Shown here: piece by piece, positions 10,001 through 19,138 of the stretch
Layout: each line of letters starts with the position of its first letter
Numbering within the stretch: the first letter of the stretch is position 1
Assembly: GCA_964401335.1 (NCBI GenBank)
Contig: CAYNYK010000022.1
Coordinates: 1-54,026 of the forward strand
DNA: 54,026 bases
Source of the DNA: JAAYCU01 sp964401335
GTDB lineage: Bacteria; Planctomycetota; Phycisphaerae; UBA1845; PWPN01
Reading direction: 5' to 3'
Made by a program: the position numbers and the translations under genes
Notes under the pieces: generated by a model
Told to the model about the DNA's origin: nothing
Databases searched by the model: none
The model's input: only the letters and a program-made list of their open reading frames with translations

Positions 10001-11170
10001 AGTGGCCATATGTCGGCCGGCCGGAAGCGTGTTGATATAGGGTCCATAACTCAGATATCCGGCCGCATGAGCGCTGACCGTAGCTTGCCAAGCAGATCCG
10101 CTGGCCGCACCAATTTGATGGGAAAGCTGTTCGGCATATTCCGCCTGATAGCGTCGAACCCAGGGGCTGGTCCCCCCGACATGTTCGTCCATTTGCGCAC
10201 TGGCCTGTAGTTCATCGGGCTCAAACTGAACGTACAACCGCCCTTCGCTCGCGCTCATGTCAAAACAGCGGAAAGGCCGGTTATCCGTCGTGTAATTGTC
10301 CGCCCCATTATGCAGACACCAGGCGGCCGCCTCGGCAATCTTACCTCCGCTGCAGTCGCGCAAAAAATCGACCGCCACCGGTTGCCAACTGTCATAGCCT
10401 CGCCGAAAAGGTTCCTGTAAATTAATCGGTGCCCGAAATCCTTTCTGGTCAAACCAGACGACAAACTGTTTTACGTCATCCAACGTTTCCGCCGGGCAGG
10501 AAGATTTGCCCCGGCACAGATGCGGGGCGATGAAATCGCACTTGCCCGGGTTGAAATAATCCTCCAGATCGTCGGCACTGGTCGGCACGCCCGAGGCCGT
10601 GCAAATACGGCCGGGATCAATAGCCTTGATCGCCGATATGGTCTGACCCATTTTGTTGTAGTCAATGTATCGCGCACCAGCCACATCCCGCTCGTTGGCG
10701 ATATCAAAGTACATATTGCGATAAGGCAGCATTTCGGCGGCGATCTGTTCCCAAATATCGATAAAATCGTTCGGGTCCACGCGTGAGTGGCTCAAGGTCA
10801 GATCGACGATCATGCCCCGGTTGTTGCATTCGGTAATCAGCGTTTTCAGGCGACTCAGGTACGGTTCGCGGAAGGAGCCATTGTAGCCGTAATTGACGAT
10901 GGAGACGTCCTCACCAGTGTTGGTTTCCCAGCGAACCCAGACCCGAATCCAGTTGAATCCGTCGGCCACCATGTCATCCAGGTCTTGCGTCACCCAACTG
11001 GGAGTGCTTACCGATAACCCCCCGTAATAACTGACCCCCTTGAGAAAAGCGGGGACTCCGTCGAGAGTGAACCATTTGCCGTCGGCACTGATGCCAAGAG
11101 TAACAGCGGAAACCGGAGCAACAAAAACCAACAGCGCGACTGCAAGCACATATCCCAAATAGTTACGCAT
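7052..11170 (-). CDS. Secreted modular protein: GH-like domain, FG-GAP propeller, ASPIC/UnbV, jelly roll, dockerin
   Basis: This is the largest member, at 1372 residues. It has a signal peptide (1-22) and a clan-A-like domain (24-320) with Glu160 in DIANE and Glu253 in LQEPFRR. A carbohydrate-binding-like sandwich follows (340-472), then FG-GAP/VCBS calcium-binding repeats (about 478-835, many D-x-D-x-D-G-x-x-D loops such as DLDNDG), ASPIC/UnbV (836-935, with ISFREARS and LHFGVG), Ig-like (938-1025), jelly roll (1029-1213), Fn3-like (1218-1307) and dockerin (1311-1372). GTG (11173) and ATG (11170) are adjacent; ATG is preferred because GAGG lies 7 bases before it. In effect it joins the architecture of 4213-6939 with the FG-GAP block of 13289-15208, and looks like a product of module shuffling. 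A role in polysaccharide binding or degradation is inferred. Confidence 0.85.
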   Translation of the reverse strand: MRNYLGYVLAVALLVFVAPVSAVTLGISADGKWFTLDGVPAFLKGVSYYGGLSVSTPSWVTQDLDDMVADGFNWIRVWVRWETNTGEDVSIVNYGYNGSFREPYLSRLKTLITECNNRGMIVDLTLSHSRVDPNDFIDIWEQIAAEMLPYRNMYFDIANERDVAGARYIDYNKMGQTISAIKAIDPGRICTASGVPTSADDLEDYFNPGKCDFIAPHLCRGKSSCPAETLDDVKQFVVWFDQKGFRAPINLQEPFRRGYDSWQPVAVDFLRDCSGGKIAEAAAWCLHNGADNYTTDNRPFRCFDMSASEGRLYVQFEPDELQASAQMDEHVGGTSPWVRRYQAEYAEQLSHQIGAASGSAWQATVSAHAAGYLSYGPYINTLPAGRHMATWRMQINSISGSNDLVARIDVVSGGGGTTHAVRNIYRQDFSAANTWQDFPLLFNSSAGDNLEFRTYWYDLADIKLDWITLNIGSTAILNFTDITGSSGTAGPSNSGNYGGHGVQWADVTGDGRPDFYVTMNAGVDMAELFFRNINGAAFLEEASLRGVANYDSGSHGGVWGDLDNDGFYDLVNGSYEPNRVYENDGTGYFTDRTSGSGFLNQSYGTRGVIMFDYDRDGDLDVFCNNWEPDSQPNELYRNNGNFQFTSITTNGLGGSTLGAQGCTEGDYDNDGDLDVLLCRYGNGPLVLMRNASGNFTQQSLFASTSPRQDGATFVDVNNDGWLDVHTMSSVYLGIGTGRLFINNKNGTFTEVSVPDGPGFMAGFEDLDNDGDWDMVYPGDNKVYLNDGSGNFVASTTFDPGTDETKDPRAVAFADIDNDGDMDFYYAQKRYYNRLIRNDISNAGNWIKVKLTTTNGQAGAFGAKVKTYEAGQAGNASAMISFREARSQEGYLGQNEPILHFGVGVRTSVDIQVTYVNGTVSTQSHMPVNCLIPFPAEAPDIAPVDAEPGCVAVGVEYMKQLTLLGGTPPISWSVISAPAGTYVNSAGLVRGWSPTSEQAGSTQTFQIQALNSLGSDSVTWQVEVCDLPGDTVAMYPFTANEEGWTLAGWKAGQYGLGTISWDSASGNPGGNLKSAGDGGTNNDDSCTREGGLMTRQISTEGFNDIQIQYDVIASLNTPPSSGCAGACTSTILGGTCEDKLVVSYSTNGTGGPWTVAQTLAEGIDLPSSWTRKSIDLSGITAVQDNVSFALRFQWQFNTSTDSGRIDNVTVLGSLMNAPPAKARHPNPAHLATDIAPDADLSWTAGDGAISHDVYFGTANPPAFQVNQTGTTFDPGQMNRAQTYYWRIDERNDVGVTTGDVWQFTVQAAPGDFDGDGDVDLADFGYLQRCYSGSGVPPISGCTAADLSGDNDVDQADFDMFKACFGGANQPSGC

Positions 11171-11258
11171 CACATCACCTCTCTTTGTTCTGGAATCCCT
11201 GTTACGATTCTTCTTTTCTCAGTCGCTATGCGTTAAGCGAGTGCTTATTTGTTCGATT

Positions 11259-13169
11259 TCAACAGCCTGGCGGGCGATCTGCCCCGCCGAAACATTCCTT
11301 GAACTTGGTAAAATCACTCTGGTCCACGTCATTGTCACCGTCCCAGTCGGCGTCCCCGCAACCACTGGTCGGGGCCACCCCGCTGCCCGTGTAACAGGCT
11401 TGCAGATGCCCAAAATCCTGCAAATCCACGTCGCCATCACTGTCAAAGTCAGGGACAATCACGTTGACATACCAGCTCTCGGTGTCGAAGCCCGCGCTGT
11501 TCTGGGCTTTTATCTCAAAATATTGAGGCGTACCGACCAAGCTCCCGCTCGGCGTCCAGCCCTTGACCAGCCCGTTGCCGTCCACGACCGTCCCTGACGG
11601 AGCACTCACCACCGACCAGGTGATCGGGGTAATCCCCTGGATCAGGGTCAAGGCCCGTTGGTATTCGATTCCGGCCTTGGCCGAATCAGGATCGGGAGAG
11701 ACTTCGGCAATCACCGGCTCATTGCTGATCTGCAGGCGCACATCCACGTAGTCAAGTTTGATGTAGGCCGTATCCAGCCAGTAAGTGCGGAACTCCAGCC
11801 GCTGGCCGGTCGTTGCATAATTAAAAGACATCACGAAATCCTGATAAACATTGGCGGAGGCAAATTGCTGTCGGGTGATGGTCTGCGAGGCCAAGACCTG
11901 ATTGGCGTCCGTATTATAAACATCGAGGGCAACGACCGATGCGTTGTCCGCGGTATTGTTGTCGATCAACATCCGCCAGGTCGCCTGATACGCGCCAACG
12001 GGCAATCGTGTCTGGTAAGGTCCATAGGTGAGGTATCCCGGCGCGTCCAGGGACACGGTGGCCGATCGCCCCGCGCCGTCCCGACGACCCACCTGCTTGG
12101 CCATTTGTTCATCATATTCCGGTTGATAGCGGAGCGCGAACAGTTCATTGCCGGCAATATGCCCAGTCAGTGTGTTGGTAACATTCACCTCCACACTGTC
12201 CCACTGGGCGTATAACCGACCTTGAGCATCACTCATCAGGAAAGAACGATAAGGCGCGCCCGTCCCGTTGGCCCCGTTGTGCAGACACCAGCCGGCGGCC
12301 CCGGCCAGCTTGCCCCCGTTGCAGTCGCGAAGGAAATCATCCTCGACCGGGTTGTACGTGGTGTAACCCCGGCGGAAAGGCTCCTGCAAGTGAATCGGAA
12401 TCCGCCAGCCCAGATTGGTCATCCACGTGTTATAGTTATTCACCGTCCCGATGGTCTGGGCGGCGCAACCCGAGTCCCGGCACAGGTGCGGAGTAATGAA
12501 TTGCAGTTTTCCGACATTCCGATAATTGGCCAGGTCCGTCTGGGAAGTGGGAACCCCCGAGGCCGTACACAGCCGGCCGGCATCGATGGCGTGGATGGCA
12601 TCGATCAGTTGCCCGCATTCCGATAGGCTGACATAACGATCGTCACCTACGTCCCGTTCATTGGCGACGTCGATATAAACGTTCCGGTACGATAACAACT
12701 GGGTTGCTAAGGTCTGAACGCAGGCGATATGGTCGGCCTGTGTGCGCGCCCCCACCCAGTTACCATCGGCATCGCGATTGAGGGAAACGTCCACGATAAT
12801 GCCGCGACTGTTGCATTCCGTAATGAGCGCTTTCAGGCGGGTCATGTACGGTTCGCGCACCTGCCCATTGTAGGTGAGCACCGACACATCCTCACCCGTA
12901 CCCGACGGCCATTGCCAATGCCCCCATACGCGGATCCAGTTAAAACCGTCGGCCACCATGTCGTCCAGATCCGCGGTCCGGAAACTGGCCGTCGTGATCG
13001 ACGTCGCCCCGTAATAACTGACCCCGTTCAGGTACGTCGGCACTCCGTCGAGCGTAAAATATCGCCCGTCGGCACTGATGCCGATGGTGATGGCATAAGC
13101 TGAGGAACCCAAGACCCCCGTTAAACCCATCGCTACGCAAAGGACCACAATCGTTCTGCGTTTCATCAT
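11259..13169 (-). CDS. Secreted glycoside-hydrolase-like protein with minimal modules and dockerin
   Basis: At 636 residues this is the smallest GH-bearing member and probably closest to the basic form of the family. It has a signal peptide (1-26, ending SSAYA), a clan-A-like domain (27-330) with Glu171 in DVANERD and Glu263 in LQEPFRR, a carbohydrate-binding-like sandwich (345-480), one Ig-like domain (485-572) and a dockerin (574-636) following directly without an Fn3-like linker. Two adjacent ATGs (13169 and 13166) both follow AAGGGA; the first is used. Conserved cysteines occur around APHLCRD-like and WCLHNGA segments in all paralogs. No close enzyme family is recognised with certainty. 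Confidence 0.85.
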   Translation of the reverse strand: MMKRRTIVVLCVAMGLTGVLGSSAYAITIGISADGRYFTLDGVPTYLNGVSYYGATSITTASFRTADLDDMVADGFNWIRVWGHWQWPSGTGEDVSVLTYNGQVREPYMTRLKALITECNSRGIIVDVSLNRDADGNWVGARTQADHIACVQTLATQLLSYRNVYIDVANERDVGDDRYVSLSECGQLIDAIHAIDAGRLCTASGVPTSQTDLANYRNVGKLQFITPHLCRDSGCAAQTIGTVNNYNTWMTNLGWRIPIHLQEPFRRGYTTYNPVEDDFLRDCNGGKLAGAAGWCLHNGANGTGAPYRSFLMSDAQGRLYAQWDSVEVNVTNTLTGHIAGNELFALRYQPEYDEQMAKQVGRRDGAGRSATVSLDAPGYLTYGPYQTRLPVGAYQATWRMLIDNNTADNASVVALDVYNTDANQVLASQTITRQQFASANVYQDFVMSFNYATTGQRLEFRTYWLDTAYIKLDYVDVRLQISNEPVIAEVSPDPDSAKAGIEYQRALTLIQGITPITWSVVSAPSGTVVDGNGLVKGWTPSGSLVGTPQYFEIKAQNSAGFDTESWYVNVIVPDFDSDGDVDLQDFGHLQACYTGSGVAPTSGCGDADWDGDNDVDQSDFTKFKECFGGADRPPGC

Positions 13170-13288
13170 CCATTCCCTTTTCTGTAAACCAATAATGAGC
13201 GGGGCGAACCATTCGCCTCCGGTGTGTATACTTCATTTATCGCACCTGTCGAGCATGTTTGCTCTTACGTCTCATACCCTCTCGCTTA

Positions 13289-15208
13289 TCAACATCCCGG
13301 CGGCCGGCCCGCACCGCCAAAGCAATTCTTGAAGACATTAAAATCGTTCTGATCCACATCGTTGTCGTCGTCGAGATCGGCATCGGTGCAGCCGCTGGCC
13401 GGGGCCACGCCGCTGCCGCTGTAGCAGCGTTGCAGATGACCGAAGTCGATCAGATCCACGTCGCCGTCTTCGTCAAAATCGCCGGAGGCCGATCCCGTGG
13501 TAAACGTCCATAGATCGCCGGGGGTGGTTCCGTTGGCGTTGACCTCGTCGATCCGCCAGTAATACAGGGTCAATCGGTTCATCGTGCCGGGACTGTAAGA
13601 AGTCCCGGCCTGCTCTCCTTGATAAGCCGGCGGATTGCTCGTCCCGAAATAGACCTTGTGAGTGATCGCCCCGCCACCCGCCGTCCAGCTTAAGCCGGCC
13701 GACGTACGCACCTTCGTCGCGCCGTTAGCCGGGTTGGGATTACTCGCTTTACCCGGCGGCGCGGTGCCGGCGTTGAACATGAGGGTTTGATTCGCCGAAA
13801 CGTTACTTTGGGTAAGGGTCAGGCCATTCAGGAAGGTCACCTGCACATCCACGGTGGTACGGCTGCCGACACCGAAGTGCAGGACGGGATCATTCTGACC
13901 GAGATAACCCTCGTTGCTGCGGGCCTCGCGGAAAGAGATCATGGCCGCCGGATTGCCGGCCTGGCCCGCGGTATAGGTCTTGACCTTGGCCCCGAACGCG
14001 CCGGCCTGATTGTTCGGGGATATCAACTGCACTTTCAGCCAGTTACCGCCGCCGCTCAGGTCATTGCGGATCATCCGGTTATAGGTACGTTTTTGGGCGT
14101 AGAAGAAGTCCACGTCCCCATCATCGTCGATATCCGCGAAGGCCACGCAACGCGGATCGTTGATCGTGCCGGGGTTGAAGGTCGCCGAGGCGGTGAAGGT
14201 TCCGCTGCCGTTGTTCAGGTAGACCTTATTATCGCCCGGGTAGACCAGGTCCCAGTCGCCGTCGTTGTCGAGATCGGCGAAGCCGGCCATAAAACCGGGA
14301 CCGCTGGGCACGGACACTTGGGTAAAGGTGCCATCCCCGTCATTGAGGTATAGCTGCGAATTACCAGTATCCCGCTGCACATGCAGGTCCAGCCAGCCAT
14401 CGTTATTGACATCGCAGAATACCACTCCCTGCTGACTGGTGGTTGTGGCCCCCAGGCCCACCGCCGAACTCACATTGGTAAAGTTGCCCCCGCTGTTTCG
14501 CATGACCAACAGCGGCCCATCGTCGCCGTAACCCCTGCAGACAAGCAGGTCAAGATCGCCGTCATTGTCGAAATCGCCTTCCGTGCTGCCCTGCACACCA
14601 CCGATATTGCGCAGGCCGTTGTCGATCCGGGTGAAGGTCCAGTTACCGTTGTTGCGGTAGAACTCGTTACTTTCGCCGCTCGGTCCCCAGTTGTTACAGA
14701 ACACGTCCAGATCGCCATCCTTGTCGAAATCGAAGGCCAGGGTGCCGCGGGTGCCGAGGTTGACGTTTTCGAAGCCGCAGGTTGCGGTGCGGTCGGTAAA
14801 ATACCCGCTGCCGTTGTTCTCGTAGGCGCGGTTACGCTCGTAGGAGCCGTTGACCAGATCATAATCTCCGTCGTTGTCCAGGTCGGCCCACACGCCGCCG
14901 TGGCTGCCGCTGTCGTAGTTGTAAATGCCCCGGGCGTTGGCCTCCTCGGCAAAGGTGCTGCCGTTGATGTTGCGGTAGAACAGTTCGCCCATGTTCGTGT
15001 CGAAGTTCATGGTCACGTAGAAGTCCGGACGACCGTCGCCGGTCACGTCCGCCCACTCGACGCCGTGTCCACCAAACCAGCTTGGCCCGCCGGTTCCCGC
15101 TGAACTGGTGATGTCAGTAAAGGCGATCGTCGCCCCCGACAGAGGAGAAACCCAGAGGATTGCCGCGGTCGCGATCAAGGTCGTGCATACTTGTTTTTTC
15201 GATATCAT
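13289..15208 (-). CDS. Secreted FG-GAP/ASPIC-UnbV repeat protein with Fn3-like domain and dockerin
   Basis: This is a 639-residue exported protein with no catalytic domain. It has a signal peptide (1-26), FG-GAP/VCBS repeats (28-378) with at least six acidic calcium loops of DxDxDGxxD type, ASPIC/UnbV (387-478, with ISFREARS and LHFGVG), Fn3-like (484-573) and dockerin (576-639). It starts 24 bases after the stop of the gene at 15233-18751, so the two are probably one transcript; the site before its ATG is weak (GCGAG). FG-GAP folds are usually ligand-binding or adhesive. Here it may act as a carbohydrate-binding or surface-attachment partner, which is inference. Confidence 0.85.
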   Translation of the reverse strand: MISKKQVCTTLIATAAILWVSPLSGATIAFTDITSSAGTGGPSWFGGHGVEWADVTGDGRPDFYVTMNFDTNMGELFYRNINGSTFAEEANARGIYNYDSGSHGGVWADLDNDGDYDLVNGSYERNRAYENNGSGYFTDRTATCGFENVNLGTRGTLAFDFDKDGDLDVFCNNWGPSGESNEFYRNNGNWTFTRIDNGLRNIGGVQGSTEGDFDNDGDLDLLVCRGYGDDGPLLVMRNSGGNFTNVSSAVGLGATTTSQQGVVFCDVNNDGWLDLHVQRDTGNSQLYLNDGDGTFTQVSVPSGPGFMAGFADLDNDGDWDLVYPGDNKVYLNNGSGTFTASATFNPGTINDPRCVAFADIDDDGDVDFFYAQKRTYNRMIRNDLSGGGNWLKVQLISPNNQAGAFGAKVKTYTAGQAGNPAAMISFREARSNEGYLGQNDPVLHFGVGSRTTVDVQVTFLNGLTLTQSNVSANQTLMFNAGTAPPGKASNPNPANGATKVRTSAGLSWTAGGGAITHKVYFGTSNPPAYQGEQAGTSYSPGTMNRLTLYYWRIDEVNANGTTPGDLWTFTTGSASGDFDEDGDVDLIDFGHLQRCYSGSGVAPASGCTDADLDDDNDVDQNDFNVFKNCFGGAGRPPGC

Positions 15209-15232
15209 CGTATTTCTCGCTTGCGTTTGAAC

Positions 15233-18200
15233 TCAGCATCCCGGCGGCCGGTCCGCGCCGCCGAAGCAGGCCTTGAACAAATCAAAATCAGCCTGATCCA
15301 CGTCGTTATCGCCGCCCAAGTCCGCATTGGTGCAGCCGCTGGCGGGTGGCACGCCGCTGCCGCTGTAGCAGCGCTGCAAATAGCCGAAATCGGTCAAATC
15401 CACGTCACCATCCCCGTCAAAATCGCCCGGCGCGGACTCAACGGTGAATTGCCAAACATCGCCGGTGGTCACGCCCGTGCCGTTGCGCTCATCAATCCGC
15501 CAGTAGTAGGTTTGAGCCCTGTTCATTGGGCCGGGATCGAAAGTCGTTCCTGTCTGGTTGACCCGAAAGGTCGGCGGGTTGGCGGTGCCGAAATACACAT
15601 CATGCGAGATCGCTCCGTCACCGGCGGTCCAACTCAGGTCCGCGTTGCGATCCACCTCCGTACTCTGGTGAGCGGGATTGGGATTACTCGCCTTCTCCGG
15701 CAGAATCCCTCCGATGGGCGTACCCAGAACCATGACATTGTCGATCCGCCCGGTATCCGAAGCGGTGTTGAATTGCCAGACAAACCGGACCGCGAAATTC
15801 GCATTATCCTGCGCCGCCGATACGCCCGACAAATCAATCAGTCTGCTTGTCCAGGCCGTCGGTAAATCAACTCCCTCGGTGAGCCCCTGGGCCAGGATCC
15901 ACGGCCCGGAAGTGCCGGCCGTGCTGTAATAGACGGCCAGCTTGTCCTCGCAACTGCCTTCCAAAACACTGCTCAGGCAAGGTGTGGTGCAACCGGCGGA
16001 CGGCGGAGTGTTCAAGGTCGCGATCACATCGTAGGCGATATGAATATCCTCAAAATTGGCCGTCGATATCGCCTTGGTCATCAATCCGCCTTCGCGCGTG
16101 CAACTGTCGTCGTTGTTGGTGCTCCCGCTGCCGGTGGACTTCAGGTTACCACCCGAGTTGCCGGAAGCCGAATCCCAAACCATGGTGCCCAAGTCGTAGC
16201 TGCCCGCTTTCCAGGTCGCCAGCGTCCAGCCGTCGGCATCCGAATCAAAACCGTGCTGAGCAAGCGGAACCAAGACCATCACCTGCCAGGTTTCGTCATC
16301 GTAACCCTGGCTATTGGTTGCTCGAATGGTAATGGTGATCAATTGGCCGGCCAGTGCGGAACTCGGCGTCCAGCCGCTGACCAGACCGGTGCTACTAACC
16401 TGTAAACCCGAAGGTCCGCTGATGACCGACCACGTCGGATACGGACTGCCCTGGGCCAGGGTCAATTGCTTGACGTACGGAACTCCCGACGCGGCCGAAC
16501 CCGGATCAGGAGTCACTTCGTTGATCACCGGGGCTTCCGGCTGAGTACCGAGGGTCTGGTTCACCGCTACGTTGCTGAACGTCACCGTGTTGCCGGAGGC
16601 CAGATAAGTCACCTGCACGTCCACCGTCGTGCGGCTACCCACGCCGAAGTGCAGGACGGGTTCGTTCTGGCCGAGGTAGCCCTCGTTGCTGCGGGCCTCG
16701 CGGAAGCTGATCATATGGGCCGCCTGGCCGGCATAACCCGCATCATAAGTCTTCACCTTGGCCCCGAACGCGCCGGCCTGACCGTTCTCGCCGACCAGCT
16801 TGATCTTGAGCCAGTTGCCCCCGTTGCTCAGGTCGTTGCGGATCATCCGGTTGTAATACTGTTTCTGAGCATAGAAGAAGTCCATGTCGCCGTCGTTGTC
16901 GATGTCCGCGAAAGCCACGCAGCGCGGATCCTTGGTCATATCCGTGCCGGGATTGAAGCTGGCGGCGGCGGTGAAGGTGCCGGTGCCGTCGTTCAGATAC
17001 ACCTTGTTGTCGCCCGGATAAACCATGTCCCAATCGCCGTCGTTATCCAGATCCTCGAAGCCGGCCATGAAACCGGGCCCATCGGCTACCGATACTTCCG
17101 TAAAGGTTCCGTTTTTATTGTTAATGAACAGCCTGGTCGTGCCAATTCCCAGGTAAGTGCTGTACATCGAATGCACGTCAAGCCATCCGTCATTGTTGAC
17201 ATCAACGAAGGTCGCCCCGTCCTGATGGGGAGAGGTGGAACCGAATGGGGACAATTGCGTGAAGGTCCCGTTGTCATTGCGCATCAGCAGCAATGGACCG
17301 CTACCCCACCGGCACAAAAGCACATCGAGGTCGCCGTCGTTGTCGAAATCGCCTTCGGTCGCGCCTTGGGCGCCAAGGGTCGAGCCGCCCAGCCCGTTGT
17401 TGGTGATCGAGGTGAACTGCCAGTTGCCGTTGTTCCGGTAAAGCTCGTTGGCCTCGCCGTTAGGTTCCCAGTTGTTGCAGAACACGTCCAGATCGCCGTC
17501 GTTGTCATAATCGAAGGCCAATGTGCCCCGGGTGCCGCGATTGACATTCAGGAATCCGCAGGTCGTGGTCCGATCGGTAAAATACCCGCTACCGTTGTTC
17601 TCATAGGCCCGGTTGCGTTCGTAGGAACCGTTGACCAGATCATAATCCCCGTCGTTATCCAGATCGGCCCAGACCCCGCCGTGCGAACCGCTGTCGTAGT
17701 TGGCGATACCTCGAGCCGCCGCCTCCTCAACAAACGTGGCTCCGTTGATATTTCGATAGAAAAGCTCGGCCATACTGATGTTATGATTCATGGTCACGTA
17801 GAAATCCGGACGGCCGTCGCCGGTCACATCCGCCCACTCCACACCGTGCCCGCCATATTCGCCGCCGTTCTGTGGCCCGCCCGTACCTGATGAACTGGTG
17901 ATATCCGTGAAAGCCAGCGAAGAGCCGCTGCGCACCGGTGTGGCTTGGGCACCGATATCGGTTCCGTAAACCCGCAGGAGGGAATAGACCGTTCCGGGTG
18001 TGCCGCCGCTGGACGCATAATTCAACGGCCCGGCGAAGTAGGTGGAACCGAGTTGGATGTGCAAGGTCACCGGAGACCAGAGTCCCGCGAAGGTGTAGGG
18101 CGTGGGCGGTGACATCAGCGTCAAGGTCTGACCGGGCAGGCCGCGATAGACCTTGAGCTGGTTGTTGCTCCAGCATATGCGAAAACGATAGGTCGTCGCC

Positions 18201-18751
18201 GCGTCCCACGAAAGCTGATTGGTCCAGTTCTCGATCACTTGATAATTAGGCCCTTCGGCATGTACTTTCAGCTTGTTGTTGTAGCTCTGGAGTCCGGTAC
18301 AGGCGTCGAAATGATGTTTACGAAGATGAACCCAATATGGGCTGTTATAAGAGAAACCGTTGTACACCGGGTCCGGCTGATTATAGCTTTCGCCGGACAA
18401 CATCAGTTCGTTGTCCGATATGCCGGAGCTGGAGGCCAGGCCGGTGACATCGAATTCAAACGAACCCTGCGTCCATGAACTGCCCTGCCCGTAAGTGGCG
18501 GCATTGAGATTGTAGTAGACAAAGTCCCGGCTCCGGGGTACGTTTCCCTCGCATTGGGTATAGTAGTTGTAGTGTGAAAGGGTATAGCCATTCGCGGAAA
18601 AGCTGCCCCACCCAAATTGACCGGCCAGCTTGCTCGTGTTTACCAGGGTATCCTCAAAAACAGGGGTCGGCTGTGCCCATAAAGCATGGCCACATACGCA
18701 GTAAGCAAAAAGAGCCATGACAGGCCGGGGGGGTCGGCATAATCGGAACAT
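15233..18751 (-). CDS. Secreted protein: N-terminal lectin-like sandwich, FG-GAP, ASPIC/UnbV, jelly roll, dockerin
   Basis: This is a 1172-residue exported protein, upstream partner of the gene at 13289-15208. It has a signal peptide (1-26), a beta-rich domain with the look of a LamG/DUF1080-type jelly roll (30-265) that is unique within the array, FG-GAP/VCBS repeats (279-640), ASPIC/UnbV (640-735), Ig-like (740-828), jelly roll (830-1012), Fn3-like (1017-1105) and dockerin (1110-1172). The ATG at 18751 follows GGAGGAG; a longer start at 18790 would add 13 residues before the signal peptide. The FG-GAP block is nearly the same as in its downstream neighbour, and the jelly roll the same as in 4213-6939. 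No catalytic module is recognised, so a binding or adhesion role is the safest reading. Confidence 0.85.
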   Translation of the reverse strand: MFRLCRPPRPVMALFAYCVCGHALWAQPTPVFEDTLVNTSKLAGQFGWGSFSANGYTLSHYNYYTQCEGNVPRSRDFVYYNLNAATYGQGSSWTQGSFEFDVTGLASSSGISDNELMLSGESYNQPDPVYNGFSYNSPYWVHLRKHHFDACTGLQSYNNKLKVHAEGPNYQVIENWTNQLSWDAATTYRFRICWSNNQLKVYRGLPGQTLTLMSPPTPYTFAGLWSPVTLHIQLGSTYFAGPLNYASSGGTPGTVYSLLRVYGTDIGAQATPVRSGSSLAFTDITSSSGTGGPQNGGEYGGHGVEWADVTGDGRPDFYVTMNHNISMAELFYRNINGATFVEEAAARGIANYDSGSHGGVWADLDNDGDYDLVNGSYERNRAYENNGSGYFTDRTTTCGFLNVNRGTRGTLAFDYDNDGDLDVFCNNWEPNGEANELYRNNGNWQFTSITNNGLGGSTLGAQGATEGDFDNDGDLDVLLCRWGSGPLLLMRNDNGTFTQLSPFGSTSPHQDGATFVDVNNDGWLDVHSMYSTYLGIGTTRLFINNKNGTFTEVSVADGPGFMAGFEDLDNDGDWDMVYPGDNKVYLNDGTGTFTAAASFNPGTDMTKDPRCVAFADIDNDGDMDFFYAQKQYYNRMIRNDLSNGGNWLKIKLVGENGQAGAFGAKVKTYDAGYAGQAAHMISFREARSNEGYLGQNEPVLHFGVGSRTTVDVQVTYLASGNTVTFSNVAVNQTLGTQPEAPVINEVTPDPGSAASGVPYVKQLTLAQGSPYPTWSVISGPSGLQVSSTGLVSGWTPSSALAGQLITITIRATNSQGYDDETWQVMVLVPLAQHGFDSDADGWTLATWKAGSYDLGTMVWDSASGNSGGNLKSTGSGSTNNDDSCTREGGLMTKAISTANFEDIHIAYDVIATLNTPPSAGCTTPCLSSVLEGSCEDKLAVYYSTAGTSGPWILAQGLTEGVDLPTAWTSRLIDLSGVSAAQDNANFAVRFVWQFNTASDTGRIDNVMVLGTPIGGILPEKASNPNPAHQSTEVDRNADLSWTAGDGAISHDVYFGTANPPTFRVNQTGTTFDPGPMNRAQTYYWRIDERNGTGVTTGDVWQFTVESAPGDFDGDGDVDLTDFGYLQRCYSGSGVPPASGCTNADLGGDNDVDQADFDLFKACFGGADRPPGC

Positions 18752-19016
18752 GTCATCTCCTCCACGAGTCCAAATACAAGTTTTCATCACAAAGCTATCG
18801 TGATCGACAGAGCGGCAGGTGGATCATGTATTTTTTACCCAACAATGAAGGTATCCTTTTCCCGCCTCCGGTATGTTTTCGGATACTGGCGACAAATATA
18901 TTTGCCTGAAATAGTTTATTAAAAATAAGGGGACTTCTCAATATCAATAACGGTCAAAAATATTGTACTTTCGTGACATCACGCCGTTTTTACCGGAAAA
19001 CTGTTGACGATAAGAA
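18752..19016 (-). other. AT-rich leader/promoter region between intron 3' end and the dockerin operon
   Basis: No coding sequence is seen. The DNA is AT-rich compared with its flanks. On the minus strand a TTGAGA and TAAACT pair with 17 bases between them (near 18915-18945) could be a sigma-70-type promoter for the gene at 15233-18751, but the -10 is poor and the call is tentative. Confidence 0.3.
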
Positions 19017-19054
19017 ATCGACATAGGTAAACCCTCACGGGCTGCCCCTGTCAC

Positions 19055-19086
19055 ACCACCGTGCGTACGAGTCCGTACACGGTGGT
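19055..19086 (-). ncRNA. Group II intron domain V
   Basis: On the minus strand ACCACCGTG pairs perfectly with CACGGTGGT (9 bp). A 2-base CG bulge on the 3' side comes next, then a 4-bp upper stem TACG/CGTA closed by a GACT tetraloop. Lower helix, 2-nt bulge, short upper helix and tetraloop make the domain V shape. Domain VI-like sequence follows towards 19017. Confidence 0.8.
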
Positions 19087-19138
19087 TCGATCGGGTTGAT
19101 CTGTCAGCGAACGGAGAGCAGGGGCAACCCGAGAGCTA

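Noticed and set aside
16466..17890. Long open frame (474 codons) on the plus strand opposite the FG-GAP region
   Set aside because: It is antisense to a well-supported gene, has no ribosome site, and its Val/Ile/Gly-rich repeats are the mirror of acidic FG-GAP loops. The same holds for the long plus-strand frame at 2211-3500.
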